Assembly: GCF_018446385.1 (NCBI RefSeq)
Contig: NC_056002.1
Span: 43,878,032-43,942,031 of the forward strand
Direction of reading: 5' to 3'
DNA: 64,000 nt
Source of the DNA: Zingiber officinale
Taxonomy: Eukaryota; Streptophyta; Magnoliopsida; Zingiberales; Zingiberaceae
Below are positions 44,737 through 57,383 of this stretch, piece by piece (positions within the stretch are counted from its first letter, which is position 1; each line of letters begins with the position of its first letter). The notes below the pieces were generated by a model. That model made no database searches. It saw only the letters and a list, made by a program, of their open reading frames with translations, and was not told the DNA's origin. A program made the position numbers and the translations under genes.

Positions 44737-46280
44737 GTAGTCCAACACATATGCTGAAGGGAGACACTGATAAGTTGGAATCACGTACAGAAGTTCGCTT
44801 GTTTGTGGGTTATCCTAAAGGAACGAAAGGCGGTTTATTTTATAGTCCTAAAGATCAGAAGGTCATTGTTAGCACCAATGCCCGATTTTTAGAAGAGGAC
44901 TATGTAATGAACCATAAGCCCATGAGTAAAATTATTCTTGAAGAAATAAGAGAAGACACGTCTACCTTAGTACCAACGGTACAATATAAGATACCTTAAG
45001 AAACTACAACACGTGTCACAAATGATGCACAATTACAAGCAGTGCCACATCGTAGTGGGAGGGTTGTTCGACAACTTGATAGATTCATGTTTTTGGGAGA
45101 GTCTTCGGACTTGATCCTTGGTAAACATGAACCTGATCCTTGCACATATGATGAAGCACTTCAAGATAAAGATGCAGCATCTTGACAAAGTGCAATGAAC
45201 TCTGAAATAGAATCTATGTATTCTAATCAGGTCTGAGAGCTTGTAAAACCACTAAATAGTGTAAAAGCCATTGGGTGTAAATGAGTCTACAAAAGAAAAA
45301 GAGGGATAGATGGGAAGGTGGAACTTTCAAAGCAAGGCTTGTTGTAAAAGGGTATACTCAGAAAGAGGGAATCGATTATGAGGAAATATTTTCACCGGTA
45401 GCCATGCTTAACTCTATCCGGATTCTTTTATCTATTGCCGCTCATATGGATTATGAGATTTGGCAAATGGATGTCAAGACAACTTTCCTTAATGGAAGTC
45501 TTGAAGAAAACATCCATATGAAGCAACCAGAAGGATTCATTGCGAAGGGCAAAGAGAATCTTGTATGTAAACTCAATCGGTCTATTTACGGACTAAAGCA
45601 AGTTTCGAGATCTTGGAACATCCGGTTTAATAAAGTGATCCAGTCTTATGGATTCATTCAGTATCCGGATGAGTCTTGTATATACAAGAAGAGTGATAGA
45701 AACGTGGTGGTATTTCTTGTACTATACGTAGATGATATTTTGCTCATTGGCAACAATGTCAAAGTGTTGTCAGACGTAAGGGTATGGTTGTCCAAACAGT
45801 TTGATATGAAGAACTTGGGAGAATGTGGACATATTCTTGGGATCAAAGTAATAAGGGATCGTAAGAAAAGAATGCTGTGCTTATCCCAAGATTCATACAT
45901 TGATACTATCTTAGCTCATTTTAGCATGCAAAACTCTAAGAAAGATTTTCTACCTTTTCGGCATGGAGTACCTTTATCTAAAGAGATGTGTCCTAAAACA
46001 TCAAGGGAGATAGAAGACATGAAAGTAGTTCCTTATGCTTCGGCTGTAGGGAGCCTAATGTATGCAATGCTATGTACGAGATCAGATATCTATTTTGTTG
46101 TGCGTATGGTTAGCAGATATCAAAGTTATCTAGGACAGGGATATTGGACTGTCGTAAAGTATATATTAAAGTACCTGAGAAGGACTAGAGATTATATGCT
46201 GGTTTATTAGGCAGATGATTTGCTCCCTGTGGGTTACACAGATTCTGACTTCCAATCAGATAGGGATAATAGTAAGTTGA
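44737..46280 (+). pseudogene. Copia X pol: integrase end, reverse transcriptase, start of RNase H
   Basis: Starts mid-integrase (SPTHMLKGDTDKLESRTEV, LFVGYPKGTKGGLFYSP). A linker follows with stops near 45000, 45183, 45235 and 45281. The main open segment 45281-46210 holds most of the reverse transcriptase: FKARLVVKGYTQ, the MDVKTTFLNG motif, YGLKQVSRSW and catalytic LYVDDILLIG. After a stop at 46208-46210 RNase H begins (GYTDSDFQSDRDNSK) and is cut by the GTTGA insertion. The same RNase H frame resumes at 57384. The YPKGTRGG-like and YVDD signatures suit Tork/Angela-type copia. The strand matches the LTR at 21545. Confidence 0.85.
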
Positions 46281-46917
46281 TGTAACGACCCGGCCCTTTG
46301 GCCTCTTGGGTGACCCTTGCGGCGACCCAACTAGCGGCCCTTATGTCGTCGGCCCATTTGGCGACCTCTCATGTCGTCGACCGACGACCCTTTTGGCCGT
46401 GCCGTTACTGACTAGGACTTTCCACCCCTAGCAGTGGATTTTTGCCTCCCCCAGGATTCGAACTCTAAACCTCCAGGCTTAAGTATTAGAGTTTATGAAT
46501 CCTGGTAATCAAGTGAGATGATCTCACTTGATTACCAGGATTCATAAACTCTAATACTTAAGCCTGGACATGAGAGGTCGCCAAATGGGCCGACGACATA
46601 AGGGCCGCTAGTTGGGTCGCCGCAAGAGTCACCCAAGAGGCCAAAGGGCCGGGTCGTTACAATAAAAGGCGCCTTTTATATTGTAACGACCTGACCCTCT
46701 TGGCCCATTTGGCGGCCCATTTGGCGACCTCTCATGTCGTCGACCCATTTGGCGACCTCTCATGTCGTCGACCGACGACCTTTGGCCGTGTCGTTACTCA
46801 CTAGGACTTTCCACCCCTGGCAGTGGATTTTTGCCTCCCCCAGGATTCGAACTCTAAACCTCCAGGCTTAAGTATTAGAGTTTATGAATCCTGGTAACCA
46901 AGTGAGATGATACCAAC
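46281..46917. mobile_element. Palindromic triple array of chromovirus-type LTR ends
   Basis: Arm 1 (46281-46519) starts TGTAACGACCCGGCCC. Arm 2 (46520-46661) is its inverted copy lacking ~97 internal bases and ends GGGTCGTTACA. A palindromic spacer AATAAAAGGCGCCTTTTATA follows. Arm 3 (46681-46911) starts TGTAACGACC in the first orientation again. Arms 1 and 3 each contain the antisense tRNA-like box B seen in the chromovirus LTRs. The array has no target duplication of its own. GTTGA occurs before it (46276-46280) and after chromovirus D (57384-57388), so array and D seem to have been inserted as one unit. Confidence 0.75.
46452..46512 (-). promoter_or_regulatory. tRNA-like box B in array arm 1
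   Basis: The minus strand reads AGTTCGAATCC (10 of 11 to box B) at 46464-46454 and a weak box A (TTGATTACCAGG). No T-run follows, unlike in the other LTRs. Confidence 0.45.
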
Positions 46918-49719
46918 TGTAACGACCACCCTTCTTACTACTACTACTACTCTCTAAGAGTGACCGTTACTTATCTACTAACTCTACTTAACCGGTTTAT
47001 TAAAAATCACATGGAAAATCCTACCGAAAAATTTCGGCAGAGTCTCCCCTGTACCGATGACCATTTTCCATAATACAAGCATAATATACTCAGCCACAGG
47101 CGGCTGGAAATATATTTCAATCAACCACGCAGTTTAATAAGAAATGAAAACTAACCACAACCACGCAGTTTAATAATTCAAATCATGCAGATAATGAAAA
47201 ACCGAAAACATAACCTCTTACTGCATAATTTTCTTATCAACTTAATAAGAAATTAAACTAAACAAATTCTTAAACTAAATGAGTTCTTTAGCTAAGTCCC
47301 AAGGACCTCCATAGTCCACACATCACACACTCCTCTTGCATCTCCTTGTCGCCTTCCTTCACTGTATCTTTTCTTTCCCTTTATCTGCAGTAGGAGGAAA
47401 TGTAGTCTATAAGCATAAAGCTTAGTGAGCGCTATCTACTCACAAAAAAAAACTCGATATGCATGTAAATAAATAAAAACATGCTAAAACTGAATGCTAA
47501 CATATAAAACTACTCATGCTCATATATAACAAAGGAAATCATGCTAACTGAAATGCTAATCATTGTATAGCTAAATATGCTCATAAACCAATAAGAGAAG
47601 CATACTAAACATGTAAAGCTACTAAACATGTAAAACTACTAAACATGTAAAACTACTAAACATGTAAAGCTAAACATGCTCATAAGAATAAAACTATAAC
47701 AGCATGCTGAAAGCAAATAAAACTAAACATGCTGAATAATCTAATAGCAAGAAACAAATAAAACTACTACTGAATGCTTCAAACAACAAGAAACTAAACT
47801 TTCTAATTCTAAACATATTTGAAGCTTGTTTCATTTGTCTCAAAACTTATACTTTAATACTTCAAAATAATAATAAACTTCTTTTGGGCCCGACATTGTA
47901 CCAATTTACGCGCATCCTTAATAAGAGTCGAGGTAGCTAATCCCAAAACTACTAAGGTACTTCTAGGCGATCTTGTGCCTAGGGGCGATCTAGGAGCCCA
48001 CCCAATGGACCTTGTGTCCGGTACATGCCATTAAAAAGTAAAATACTTATTTTCTTTTTAACTATTACTTCCTTATACTTGTTATTCTTCAATTCTCTTA
48101 TAATAAAATGCTTTGGCATTTCTTTGAGCACTTGATATGCTACTGATCCCAATTATTAAAATTAGGGATCCTATTAAGACCTTGGTCTCTCTTTCTTATA
48201 ACTTCTTATAAATCCCTAAAGGATTTATTAAAACTCTTATTCTTCCCACCTACAGGTAGATTCTAGAGTTTTTATAGAGCAACAGGTTTCTTTAAAAATG
48301 TATCAACAGAATCAAGCAAAATAAAACAAATCAAACTTCTTTAAACATGCTACAATAAACATAAATCAAAAGGAAGCAAACTGAGCTCTCTAAGCATGCT
48401 ACAATAGATATGAATCAAGAAATACTGAATTTGATTTCTTTAAGCCTAATCTAAAATAAAACTGCACTGCAAAGGAAATTACTCATATACATAACAACAT
48501 AGTTGTTGGACAAAAAGATGAAAACTCCAAACATAGCATTCTTCTAAATCCTTTTCATTCCAAGAGGGAAACATTAAAACCCTATCTAACCTCTTCCACA
48601 TTCCTTTTTTTGGCTATGATGGTCAACATCTTTAGGAAGTTTACAAATACTTTATGTTAGCTAACTGTGATTCATACTATTGTGACTTATTGTTCTACTT
48701 GCTAATTGATACATGGAACAAGATTGAAACTTAAACCTTATTTAAAGCTTAAAAACTAAATGCTTGCTGTAGCTTTTCATATAAACACTCCGTGGTGCAA
48801 ATCCATAGGTTTTTCATATAAATGTTCTACACTTCAATGAACTTGAATGATGGGTATTGCTGAAGTGGTTTTCAGCTCCAAACAACTACACCAACTTAGA
48901 ATTTCAGAACTCACAGGAAATAAAACACCACGGAATGCACTAAAAACATCGAAGAAATTCCCACAAAGAATCCAAGTTCACTGTAATTCAGTGGGCAGAA
49001 TCACAGTAATCGAATCTATACTAAACTGTGATAATTCTATAAATTGAACAGCATCGAATCAACCTCCTATCTACCTCATCAGTCCAATATTTCATTACAA
49101 TAGGTAAACAAAGCCATCACAATCTACCACGACCTCCATGGCCATTTGAAGGAAACAGAGCTTCAACCAATCAACTAAGACATCAAGAACCAGAACCCGG
49201 AATTCACTGTTATGAGAAAACGTGCAAAACCAAAGGTATTCTCCTAAGCAATCCAAAAGGAACAAAACACCACTACAATCTGTGACGGGAAACCAAATTC
49301 CATCTCAACACACTTCGAAGATAAAGACGGAAATGAAAATCCGAAAGCTACTCCTACTGCAGGTGAGAAGCAACTCACCTCGCTATTCTTGGACTTACAA
49401 CCGGAGAAGGAGGGATCTAGGGTTCGGGTAACTCAAATTCCAGCGGCTCCTTGCATCCTCCGTGCTCCCTTCGACGAGGGTTCGTGAAGACGGGAAGAAC
49501 CTCTTGGATCAAACCCTTAACCGGCCACCGAGACGAAACCCTAGCTTCGTTCTTCAATTCCGCCCGAGAGGAGCCGGCGCCGCGCAGCGTGAGGAAGAGA
49601 AGAGAGGCTCGGGTGAGAAACGTTTAGGGTTCGGGAAAAAACTTAAGCCCTTTCTTGTCACTAAGATTTTTATTAATTACCATACCTTAAATATTAATCA
49701 ATCTTTCCTTAATTAACAC

Positions 49720-49799
49720 CAACCGCTAGCCCAGTTGGTCGGCCGACCTTTTACTGAAGTCAAAGGTCTCGGCTTCAATCCCTCAGCCGCGCATTTTTT
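49720..49799 (+). promoter_or_regulatory. First tRNA-like unit, 3' LTR of D
   Basis: TAGCCCAGTTGG (49727-49738) is a perfect box A consensus. A weaker box B (GGCTTCAATCC, 49771-49781) and a six-T run (49794-49799) follow. Antisense to element D. Confidence 0.55.
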
Positions 49800-49865
49800 C
49801 CAATTAATTCACTAATCATTAACTATGCTATAAACTTAATTCTCACCATATATGGTTAACAAAAC

Positions 49866-49951
49866 CGTGTAGCTCAGCTGGTTGGGCCGGTTTTGCTTGG
49901 GTCAGTCCGACCCGAGATCGTCGGTTCGAATCTCACCTTCAACGTTTTTTT
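49866..49951 (+). promoter_or_regulatory. Second tRNA-like unit, 3' LTR of D
   Basis: TAGCTCAGCTGG (49870-49881) is a perfect box A. GGTTCGAATCT (49923-49933) matches box B at 10 of 11. A seven-T run sits at 49945-49951. The D-stem GCTC/GGGC can pair and GGGTC...GACCC forms a central hairpin, so the transcript would look partly tRNA-like. Confidence 0.65.
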
Positions 49952-50132
49952 AAAACTTCTTTCTTTTTGTAACCCTACTAAACGACCTCCAAAAATTACG
50001 TAAAAATACTCTAAAAATCTCTAGAATATTTTAAAAGTATTTCCAAATATTTTTATGGACTTTTAGAACTTGAAATAGGGAAAATTGGGATGTTACAATT
50101 CCCCATACCTTATACAAAGTTCATCCTCGAAC

Positions 50133-51494
50133 TTAGAATAGCTCTGGATACTTCTGTCTCATACTGTCCTCCCGCTCCCAAGTGACTTCCTCATGCTTCT
50201 GGTTCTGCCAGACGACCTTCACTAGTGGTACTTCTTTGTTTCTTAGTCTCTTAACTGCACTGTCCACTATCTGTGTAGGTCTACTCTCATAACTAAGATC
50301 CTCTTGGATCTGCACTGACTGAGGCTCAATCACTTGGCTCGGGTCATAGAGACACTTCTTTAGCATGGAGACATGAAATACATTGTATATTGCTGACATG
50401 TCTTGTGATAGATCCAGCTTGTAAGCTACTTTCCCAATCCTTTCTGTGATCAGGTAAGGTCTTACATAACGAGGACTTAATTTGCCCTTCTTGCCAAATC
50501 TCATCACTCCCTTCATAGGAGCGACCTTGAGAAAGACTGAATCCCCTACTTGGAATTCAAGTGGCCTACGGCGTGTGTCAGCATAACTCTTCTATCTACT
50601 CTAGGCAGTCTCAATCCTCTGTCTGATCTTCTGGATAGACTGAGTAGTCTCATCTATCAGTTCTGTCTGAATGCCCAGTTCTATTTCCATTTCTTTTCTC
50701 TCACCTGCTTCTTGCCAGCAAATGGGTGATCTGCATTTCTTGCCATACAATGCCTCATAAGGAGCCATCTTGATGGTGGCCTGATAGCTGTTGTTATAGG
50801 CAAATTCAGCTAAGCACAGATACTTGCACCAACTGCCTTTAAAATCTAGTGCACAAGCCTTGAGCATATCTTCTAGGATCTGATTTACCCGCTCTGTCTG
50901 TCCATCAGTCTGAGGATGGAAGGCTGTACTGAACTTGAGTTTGGTGCCTAGTGCAGTCTGAACACACTCCCATAAGTGAGAGGTGAAGCGCCCATTTCTA
51001 TCAGAAACAATAGATTTAGGAACTCCGTGAAGTCTGATCACCTCTTTAACATACAGTTGTGCCAACTGCTCTATAGAGTGAGACACCTTGATGGCTAGAA
51101 AATGAGCAGACTTGGTCAATCTGTCCACTATCACCCATATCGCATCATATCCATTTGTGGTTCTTGGGAAACCCGTTATGAAGTCCATGGATATATCTTC
51201 CCACTTCCACTCTGGTATAGGAAGAGGCTGTAGAACTCCTTCTGGTCTCTGGTGTTCTGCTTTGACCCTCTGACATGTCAGGCAGGTACTGACATATTTA
51301 GCTACATCTCTTTTGAGTCCAGACCACCAGAATCTCTGTTTCACATCTTGATACATCTTGGTAGAACCAGGATGCATGGAATAAGGTGTACTATGAGCTT
51401 CTTCTAAAATTTTCTTTCTCAGCTCTTCGTCATTGGGAACACAAAGGCGACTCCCCTGATAAAGAATTCCACTGTCTGATACTCGAAACTCCAA
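50133..51494 (-). pseudogene. Integrase and chromodomain of chromovirus D
   Basis: Two open segments (51494-50601 and 50516-50133) separated by a stop and a short out-of-frame stretch. The integrase zinc domain ([20 protein letters not shown]) and core are well kept, including the first catalytic Asp (SMDFITGFP), the second (SDRNGRF) and the Glu (QTDGQTERVNQ). The C-terminal part ends with a chromodomain-like segment (VKVVWQNQKHEEVTWERED). Compared with element B this integrase is nearly intact. Confidence 0.85.
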
Positions 51495-51515
51495 ATTTCC
51501 TTCTTCCTGTATCCC

Positions 51516-52990
51516 TTACTTGATCTTTTGGATATTAGGATCTTCACTTTGCTTTCTCTGTATATCCTCAAGTAGGGTTGACTCTAAGGTCAACGCAGAG
51601 AGTTGCCCATAAATACTTTCCATATCAAAATCTGACAACTCCTTCTGCAGTGGTAGGGCTAATGATGACAAAGACATCAGGGATGCACTGGATTTTCTGC
51701 TTAGTGCATCTGTCACTTTATTAGCTTTGCCTGGATGGTAGAGGATTTCACAGTCATAATCTTTGACCAACTCTAGCCACCTACGCTGTCTCATGTTTAA
51801 GTCATTCTGAGTGAAGAAGTACTTAAGACTCTGATGGTCTGTGAAGATTCTGCACTGGACTCCATACAGGTAATGTCGCCAGAGTTTCAGTGCAAAGACC
51901 ACAGCTACCAGCTCAAGATCATGAGTGGGGTAGTTCTTCTCGTAGTCTTTGAGTTGCCTGGAAGCATAAGCTATAACTTTTCCTTCTTGCATGAGTACAG
52001 CTCCTAGGCCCATCTTGGAAGCATCATTGTAGATGTCAAAACTCTTGTCACTCTCTGGAACTATCAGAATGGGAGCACTGGTCAGTCTCTTCTTTAGCTC
52101 TTGGAAACTCTGCTCACATTTATCTGACCATTCAAACTTCTTGTTCTTTCTGGTGAGGGCTGTAAGTGGAGAGGCTATTCTGGAAAAGTCTTCCACGAAT
52201 TTCCTGTAGTACCCAGCTAAACCAAGGAAGCTTCTGATCTCCCTGACGTTCTTGGGTCTACTCCAGTTGTTGACTGCTTCTATTTTGGCTGGATCCACTT
52301 GAATGGCTTCTTTATAAATTATGTGACCTAGAAATGCCACCTGATCTAACTAGAACTCGCACTTTGAGAACTTAGCATAAAGCTGCTTTTGCTGAAGAGT
52401 ATGCAGTACTATCCTCAAATGCGTGTCATGCTCCTCTGGGGTTCTAGAATAGATTAGAATGTCGTCGATGAACACAATGATAAATTTGTCAAGGTATTCT
52501 CTGAACACTCTGTTCATCAGGTCCATGAAAACTGCTGGTGCATTATTCACACCAAAAGGCATGTCTACAAACTCGTAGTGTCCAGATCTGGTCCTGGAAA
52601 CTGTTCTGGGTGTATCACTTTCTTTCACTTCCAACTGATGATACCCAGAGCACAGGTCTATTTTAGGGAACACTATTGCCCTTTTTAGCTAATCATATAG
52701 ATCATCTATTCTGGAATGAGGGTACTTGTCCCTAACTGCTACTTTGCTCAGCGCTCTAAAATCTATTCACATTAGCATGGATTCGTCTTTCTTCTTAACG
52801 AACAACACAGGAGCTCCCAAAAGTGAATGACTAGGGCGGATGTAACCCTTGTCAAGTAGCTCCTGAAATTGTTCTTGTAACTTGTTTAGCTCTGCTAGAG
52901 AAATTTGGTACAGAGCTTTTGAAATTGGGCTGGCGTCAGGAACCAATTCAATTTCAAACTCCACTTCTCTGTTGGGAGGTAGTCCAGGTA
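51516..52990 (-). pseudogene. Reverse transcriptase and RNase H of chromovirus D
   Basis: Open segments 52964-52767, 52673-52350 and 52340-51516 are interrupted by stops near 52766, 52690 and 52349. The order is pre-RT EIELVPDASPISKA, fingers (LLDKGYIRPSHS), palm with catalytic FIDDILIYS, connection, RNase H ([24 protein letters not shown]) and the RNase H tail ([16 protein letters not shown]). The motifs are right but no full-length product can be made. Confidence 0.85.
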
Positions 52991-53059
52991 GCCCTTCTGG
53001 AAATACCTTTGGATACTCACAGACTACCTGAACATCTTCCTGCTTGGGTCTTTCTTGTT

Positions 53060-53900
53060 ATCTTTGTCCTTCCAGTTCTGATTACTTGACTGGGTTCTCT
53101 GTTTCCCCACTGTCTTGTCTTCTATCTTGACTGGCTTGTGTTGCATTTGTTGAGCCTTGTTGCTGTTCAGACAGTGCTCACTAATGCCCTGCTGACCAGC
53201 TCTTCGCCAATCTATGGTCGGTGAGTTTCACTACTCACATTAGGTGTTATTTTCTGGTCTCAGCATTAGGAGCATCAGTCTGACTCGTTCTTTCACAGTA
53301 CTTACTAACCCTAGGCAAAGGTGAGCTAGCCTGTTAAATCTTTTAACCGCTTCTTCTTCTGGTAGGTCACCTGGTCTAAACTCTATAAACTCCTCATAAT
53401 GTTTATTGGTGATCCGTTGGCGGAAGAACTCTTAATAAAACTCTATCTCAAAGTCAACCAGTTCATCTGGTTGACTGCTCTCTTACTCTTAACTCGCTCC
53501 CACTACATACAAGCATCTCCAGATAGGCAGAAAGAGGCACACTTAATGGTATCAACCTTCTTGACTTTTGGTCAGTCAAGAAGCTCCATTGTGCTCTCAA
53601 ATGTCTTGAACCAAGCCTGGGCATCCCAGGGCTCAGTCGTTCCTGAGAAGCTTTCTGGTTTCAGCTTCAGCCACTGGATGAGATATGCTTCTTGTCTTTT
53701 AGATGCTGTGGCGACTTCCAGGGCAGCTGATGGGACTTCAGTCACCACTGGGGTCTCCACATTAATGGTTGGGGGAGTGGGAGGAGCTGTCTTCAGATTG
53801 ACCATTAGATTGGCAATCACTTGCTGCTGCTCGCTACTTGTCTCTGAAGTTGAGCAACAACTTCAGAGATAATAGGCCCAGGGATTCTGGGCTCTTCGTT
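53060..53900 (-). pseudogene. Gag remnant of chromovirus D
   Basis: Open frame 53820-53572 encodes the start (LIQWLKLKPESFSGTTEPWDA, WFKTFESTMELLD). Damaged frames down to ~53210 keep NKHYEEFIEFRPGDLPEEEA and RLAHLCLG. After KIEDKTVG and SNQNWKDKD the sequence passes into the pre-RT region (VVCEYPKVFPEGLPG) without zinc knuckle or protease, much as in element B. The plus-strand ORF at 53399-53872 is a shadow. Confidence 0.75.
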
Positions 53901-56900
53901 CTCCTGATCTTGGTTCTCAGTATAAACGGTACGGGGATGTCCTCTTCTTGACATCCAATTATGCAGAGGAAAACGACTAAATAGCTTCTCTAATCCTTTC
54001 TAATCATATATATATATATATGAATAAAGAAAAGGGAAACAAAATCTTCTATCTTACTTAAACACTTAAAAACAAATACTCTATACTGCAGTTAATAATA
54101 AGGAAAGCAGAATAAAGAAAGAATTTTAAATACTTTCTTACTTGGAGACGGCAAGGATGATGTTGATGTGTGTGTGATGCTGGAGAATGGAACACTACTC
54201 TGATACCAACTGTAAAGACCACCCTTCTTACTACTACTACTACTCTCTAAGAGTGATCGTTACTTATCTACTAGCTCTACTTAACCGGTTTATTAAAAAT
54301 CACATGGAAAACCCTATCGAAAAATTTCGGCAGAGTCTCCCCTGTACCGATGACCATTTTCCATAATACAAGCATAATATACTCAGCCACAGGCGGCTGG
54401 AAATATATTTCAATCAACCACGCAGTTTAATAAGAAATGAAAACTAACCACAACCACGCAGTTTAATAATTCAAATCATGCAGATAATGAAAAACCGAAA
54501 ACATAACCTCTTACTACATAATTTTCTTATCAACTTAATAAGAAATTAAACTAAACAAATTCTTAAACTAAATGAGTTCTTTAGCTAAGTCCCAAGGACC
54601 TCCATAGTCCACACATCACACACTCCTCTTGCATCTCCTTGTCACCTTCCTTCACTGTATCTTTTCTTTCCCTTTATCTGCAGTAGGAGGAAATGCAGTC
54701 TATAAGCATAAAGCTTAGTGAGCGCTATCTACTCACAAAAACTCGATATGCATGTATATAAATAAAAAACATGCTAAATCTGAATGCTAACATATAAAAC
54801 TACTCATGCTCATATATAGCAAAGGAAATCATGCTAACTGAAATGCTAATCATTGTATAGCTAAATATGCTCATAAACCAATAAGAGAAGCATACTAAAC
54901 ATGTAAAGCTACTAAACATGTAAAACTACTAAACATGTAAAACTACTAAACATGCTCATAAGAATAAAACTATAACAGCATGCTGAAAGCAAATAAAACT
55001 AAACATGCTGAATAATCTAATAGCAAGAAACAAATAAAACTATTACTGAATGCTTCAAACAACAAGAAACTAAACTTTCTAATTCTAAACATATTTGAAG
55101 CTTGTTTCATTTGTTTCAAAACTTATACTTTAATACTTCAAAATAATAATAAACTTCTTTTGGGCCCGGCATTGTACCAATTTGCGCGCATCCTTAATAA
55201 GAGTCGAGGTAGCTAATCCCGAAACTACTAAGGTACTTCTAGGCGATCTTGTGCCTAGGGGCGATCTAGGAGCCCACCCAATGGACCTTGTGTCCGGTAC
55301 ATGCCATTAAAAAGTAAAATACTTATTTTCTTTTTAACTATTACTTCCTTATACTTGTTATTCTTCAATTCTCTTATAATAAAATGCCTTGGCATTTCTT
55401 TGAGCACTTGATATGCTACTGATCTCAATTCTTAAAATTAGGGATCCTATTAAGACCTTGGTCTCTCTTTCTTATAACTTCTTATAAATCCCTAAAGGAT
55501 TTATTAAAACTCTTATTCTTCCCACCTACAGGTAGATTCTAGAGTTTTTATAGAGCAACAGGTTTCTTTAAAAATGTATCAACAGAATCAAGCAAAAGAA
55601 AATAAATCAAACTTCTTTAAACATGCTACAATAAACATAAATCAAAAGGAAGCAAACTGAGCTCTCTAAGCATGCTACAATAGATATGAATCAAGAAATA
55701 CTGAATTTGATTTCTTTAAGCTTACTCTAAAATAAAACTGCACTGCAAAGGAAATTACTCATATACATAACAACATAGTTGCTGGACAAAAAGATGAAAA
55801 CTCCAAACATAGCATTCTTCTAAATCCTTTTCATTCCAAGAGGGAAACATTAAAACCCTATCTAACCTCTTCCACATTCCTTTTTTGGCTATGATGGTCA
55901 GCATCTTTAGGAAGTTTACAAATACTTTATGTTAGCTAACTGTGATTCATACTATTGTGACTTATTTCTCTACTTGCTAATTGATACATGGAACAAGATT
56001 GAAACTTAAACCTTATTTAAAGCTTAAAAACTAAATGCTTGCTGTAGCTTTTCATATAAACGCTCCGTGGTGCAAATCCTTAGGTTTTTCATATAAATGT
56101 TCTACACTTCAATGAACTTGAATGATGGGTATTGCTGAAGTGGTTTTCAACTCCAAACAACTACACCAACTTAGAATTTCAGAACTCACAGGAAATAAAA
56201 CACCACAGAATGCACTAGAAACATCGAAGAAATTCCCACAAAGAATCCAAGTTCACTGTAATTCAGTGGGCAGAATCACAGTAATCGAATCTATACTAAA
56301 CTGTGATAATTCTATAAATTGAACAGCATCGAATCAACCTCCTATCTACCTCATCAGTCCAATATTTCATTACAATAGGTAAACAAAGCCATCACAATCT
56401 ACCACGACCTCCATGGCCATTTGAAGGAAACAAAGCTTCAACCAATCAACTAAGACATCAAGAACCAGAACCCGAAACTCACTGTCATGAGAAAACGTAC
56501 AAAACCAAAGGTATTCTCCTAAGCAATCCAAAAGGAACAAAACACCACTACAATCTGTGACGGGAAACCAAATTCCATCTCAACACACTTCGAAGATAAA
56601 GACGGAAACGAAAATCCGAAAGCTACTCCTACTGCAGGTGAGAAGCAACTCACCTCGCTGTTCTTGGACTTACAACCGGAGAAGGAGGGATCTAGGGTTC
56701 GGGTAACTCAAATTCCAGCGGCTCCTTGCATCCTCCGTGCTCCCTTCGACGAGGGTTCGTGAAGACGGGAAGAACCTCTTGGATCAAACCCTTGACCGGC
56801 CACCGAGACGAAACCCTAGCTTCGTTCTTCAATTCCGCCCGAGAGGAGCCAGCGCCACACAGCGTGAGGAAGAGAAGAGAGGCTCGGGTGAGAAACGTTT

Positions 56901-56994
56901 AGGGTTCGGGAAAAAACTTAAGCCCTTTCTTATCACTAAGATTTTTATTAATTACCATACCTTAAATATTAATCAATCTTTCCTTAATTAACAC

Positions 56995-57074
56995 CAACCG
57001 CTAGCCCAGTTGGTCGGTCGACCTTTTACCGAAGTCAAAGGTCTCGGCTTCAATCCCTCAGCCGCGCATTTTTT
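56995..57074 (+). promoter_or_regulatory. First tRNA-like unit, 5' LTR of D
   Basis: Perfect box A TAGCCCAGTTGG (57002-57013), a weak box B and a six-T run (57069-57074). Confidence 0.55.
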
Positions 57075-57139
57075 CCAATTAATTCACTAATCATTAACTA
57101 TGCTATAAACTTAATTCTCACCATATATGGTTAACAAAA

Positions 57140-57227
57140 CCGTGTAGCTCAGCTGGCTGGGCCTGTTTTGATTGGGTCAGTCCGACCCGAGATAGTCGGT
57201 TCGAATCTCACCTTCAACGTTTTTTTT
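57140..57227 (+). promoter_or_regulatory. Second tRNA-like unit, 5' LTR of D
   Basis: Perfect box A TAGCTCAGCTGG (57145-57156), box B GGTTCGAATCT (57198-57208) and an eight-T run (57220-57227). Confidence 0.65.
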
Positions 57228-57383
57228 AAAACTTTTTTCTTTTTGTAACCCTACTAAACGACCTCCAAAAATTATGTAAAAATACTCTAAAAATTCTTAA
57301 AAATCTCTAGAATATTTTAAAAGTATTTTCAAATATTTTTATGGACTTTTAGAACTTGAAATAGGGAAAATTGGGTCGTTACA

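Larger units (their letters stand above)
46918..50098 (-). repeat. 3' LTR of chromovirus D
   Basis: As written it starts TGTAACGACCACCC and ends GATGTTACA, where the 5' LTR has GTCGTTACA. Contains repeated 'ctaaacatgtaaa' words (47610-47670). Confidence 0.9.
46918..57383 (-). mobile_element. Chromovirus D (Tekay/Del-type), full length, defective
   Basis: On the minus strand the 5' LTR is 57383-54211 and the 3' LTR 50098-46918 (each ~3.18 kb). A primer-binding site (complement of GATACCAAC at 54202) lies inside the 5' LTR and a polypurine tract (complement of ATTCCCCATACC) beside the 3' LTR. The interior of ~4.1 kb holds broken gag and pol and lacks the gag zinc knuckle and protease. LTRs appear about 98% identical or better by eye, so insertion is recent. 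The 3' LTR outer end is followed by GTTGGTATCA on the minus strand, a primer-binding-site-like sequence where target DNA should be. Confidence 0.9.
54211..57383 (-). repeat. 5' LTR of chromovirus D
   Basis: Near-identical to the 3' LTR. As written it starts TGTAAAGACCACCC (one change in the usual TGTAACGACC) and ends GGGTCGTTACA, followed by GTTGA. Confidence 0.9.

Noticed and set aside
48847-49716. Plus-strand ORFs in LTR D (also at 56122-56991)
   Set aside because: Present in both LTR copies and antisense to the element; no known domain. They reflect the LTR sequence.
49866-49951. A functional tRNA gene
   Set aside because: Box A and box B are good, but the acceptor stem does not pair and the T-stem is imperfect, so it is tRNA-like rather than a tRNA gene.
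53399-53872. 157-codon plus-strand ORF
   Set aside because: Exact shadow of the minus-strand gag of chromovirus D.
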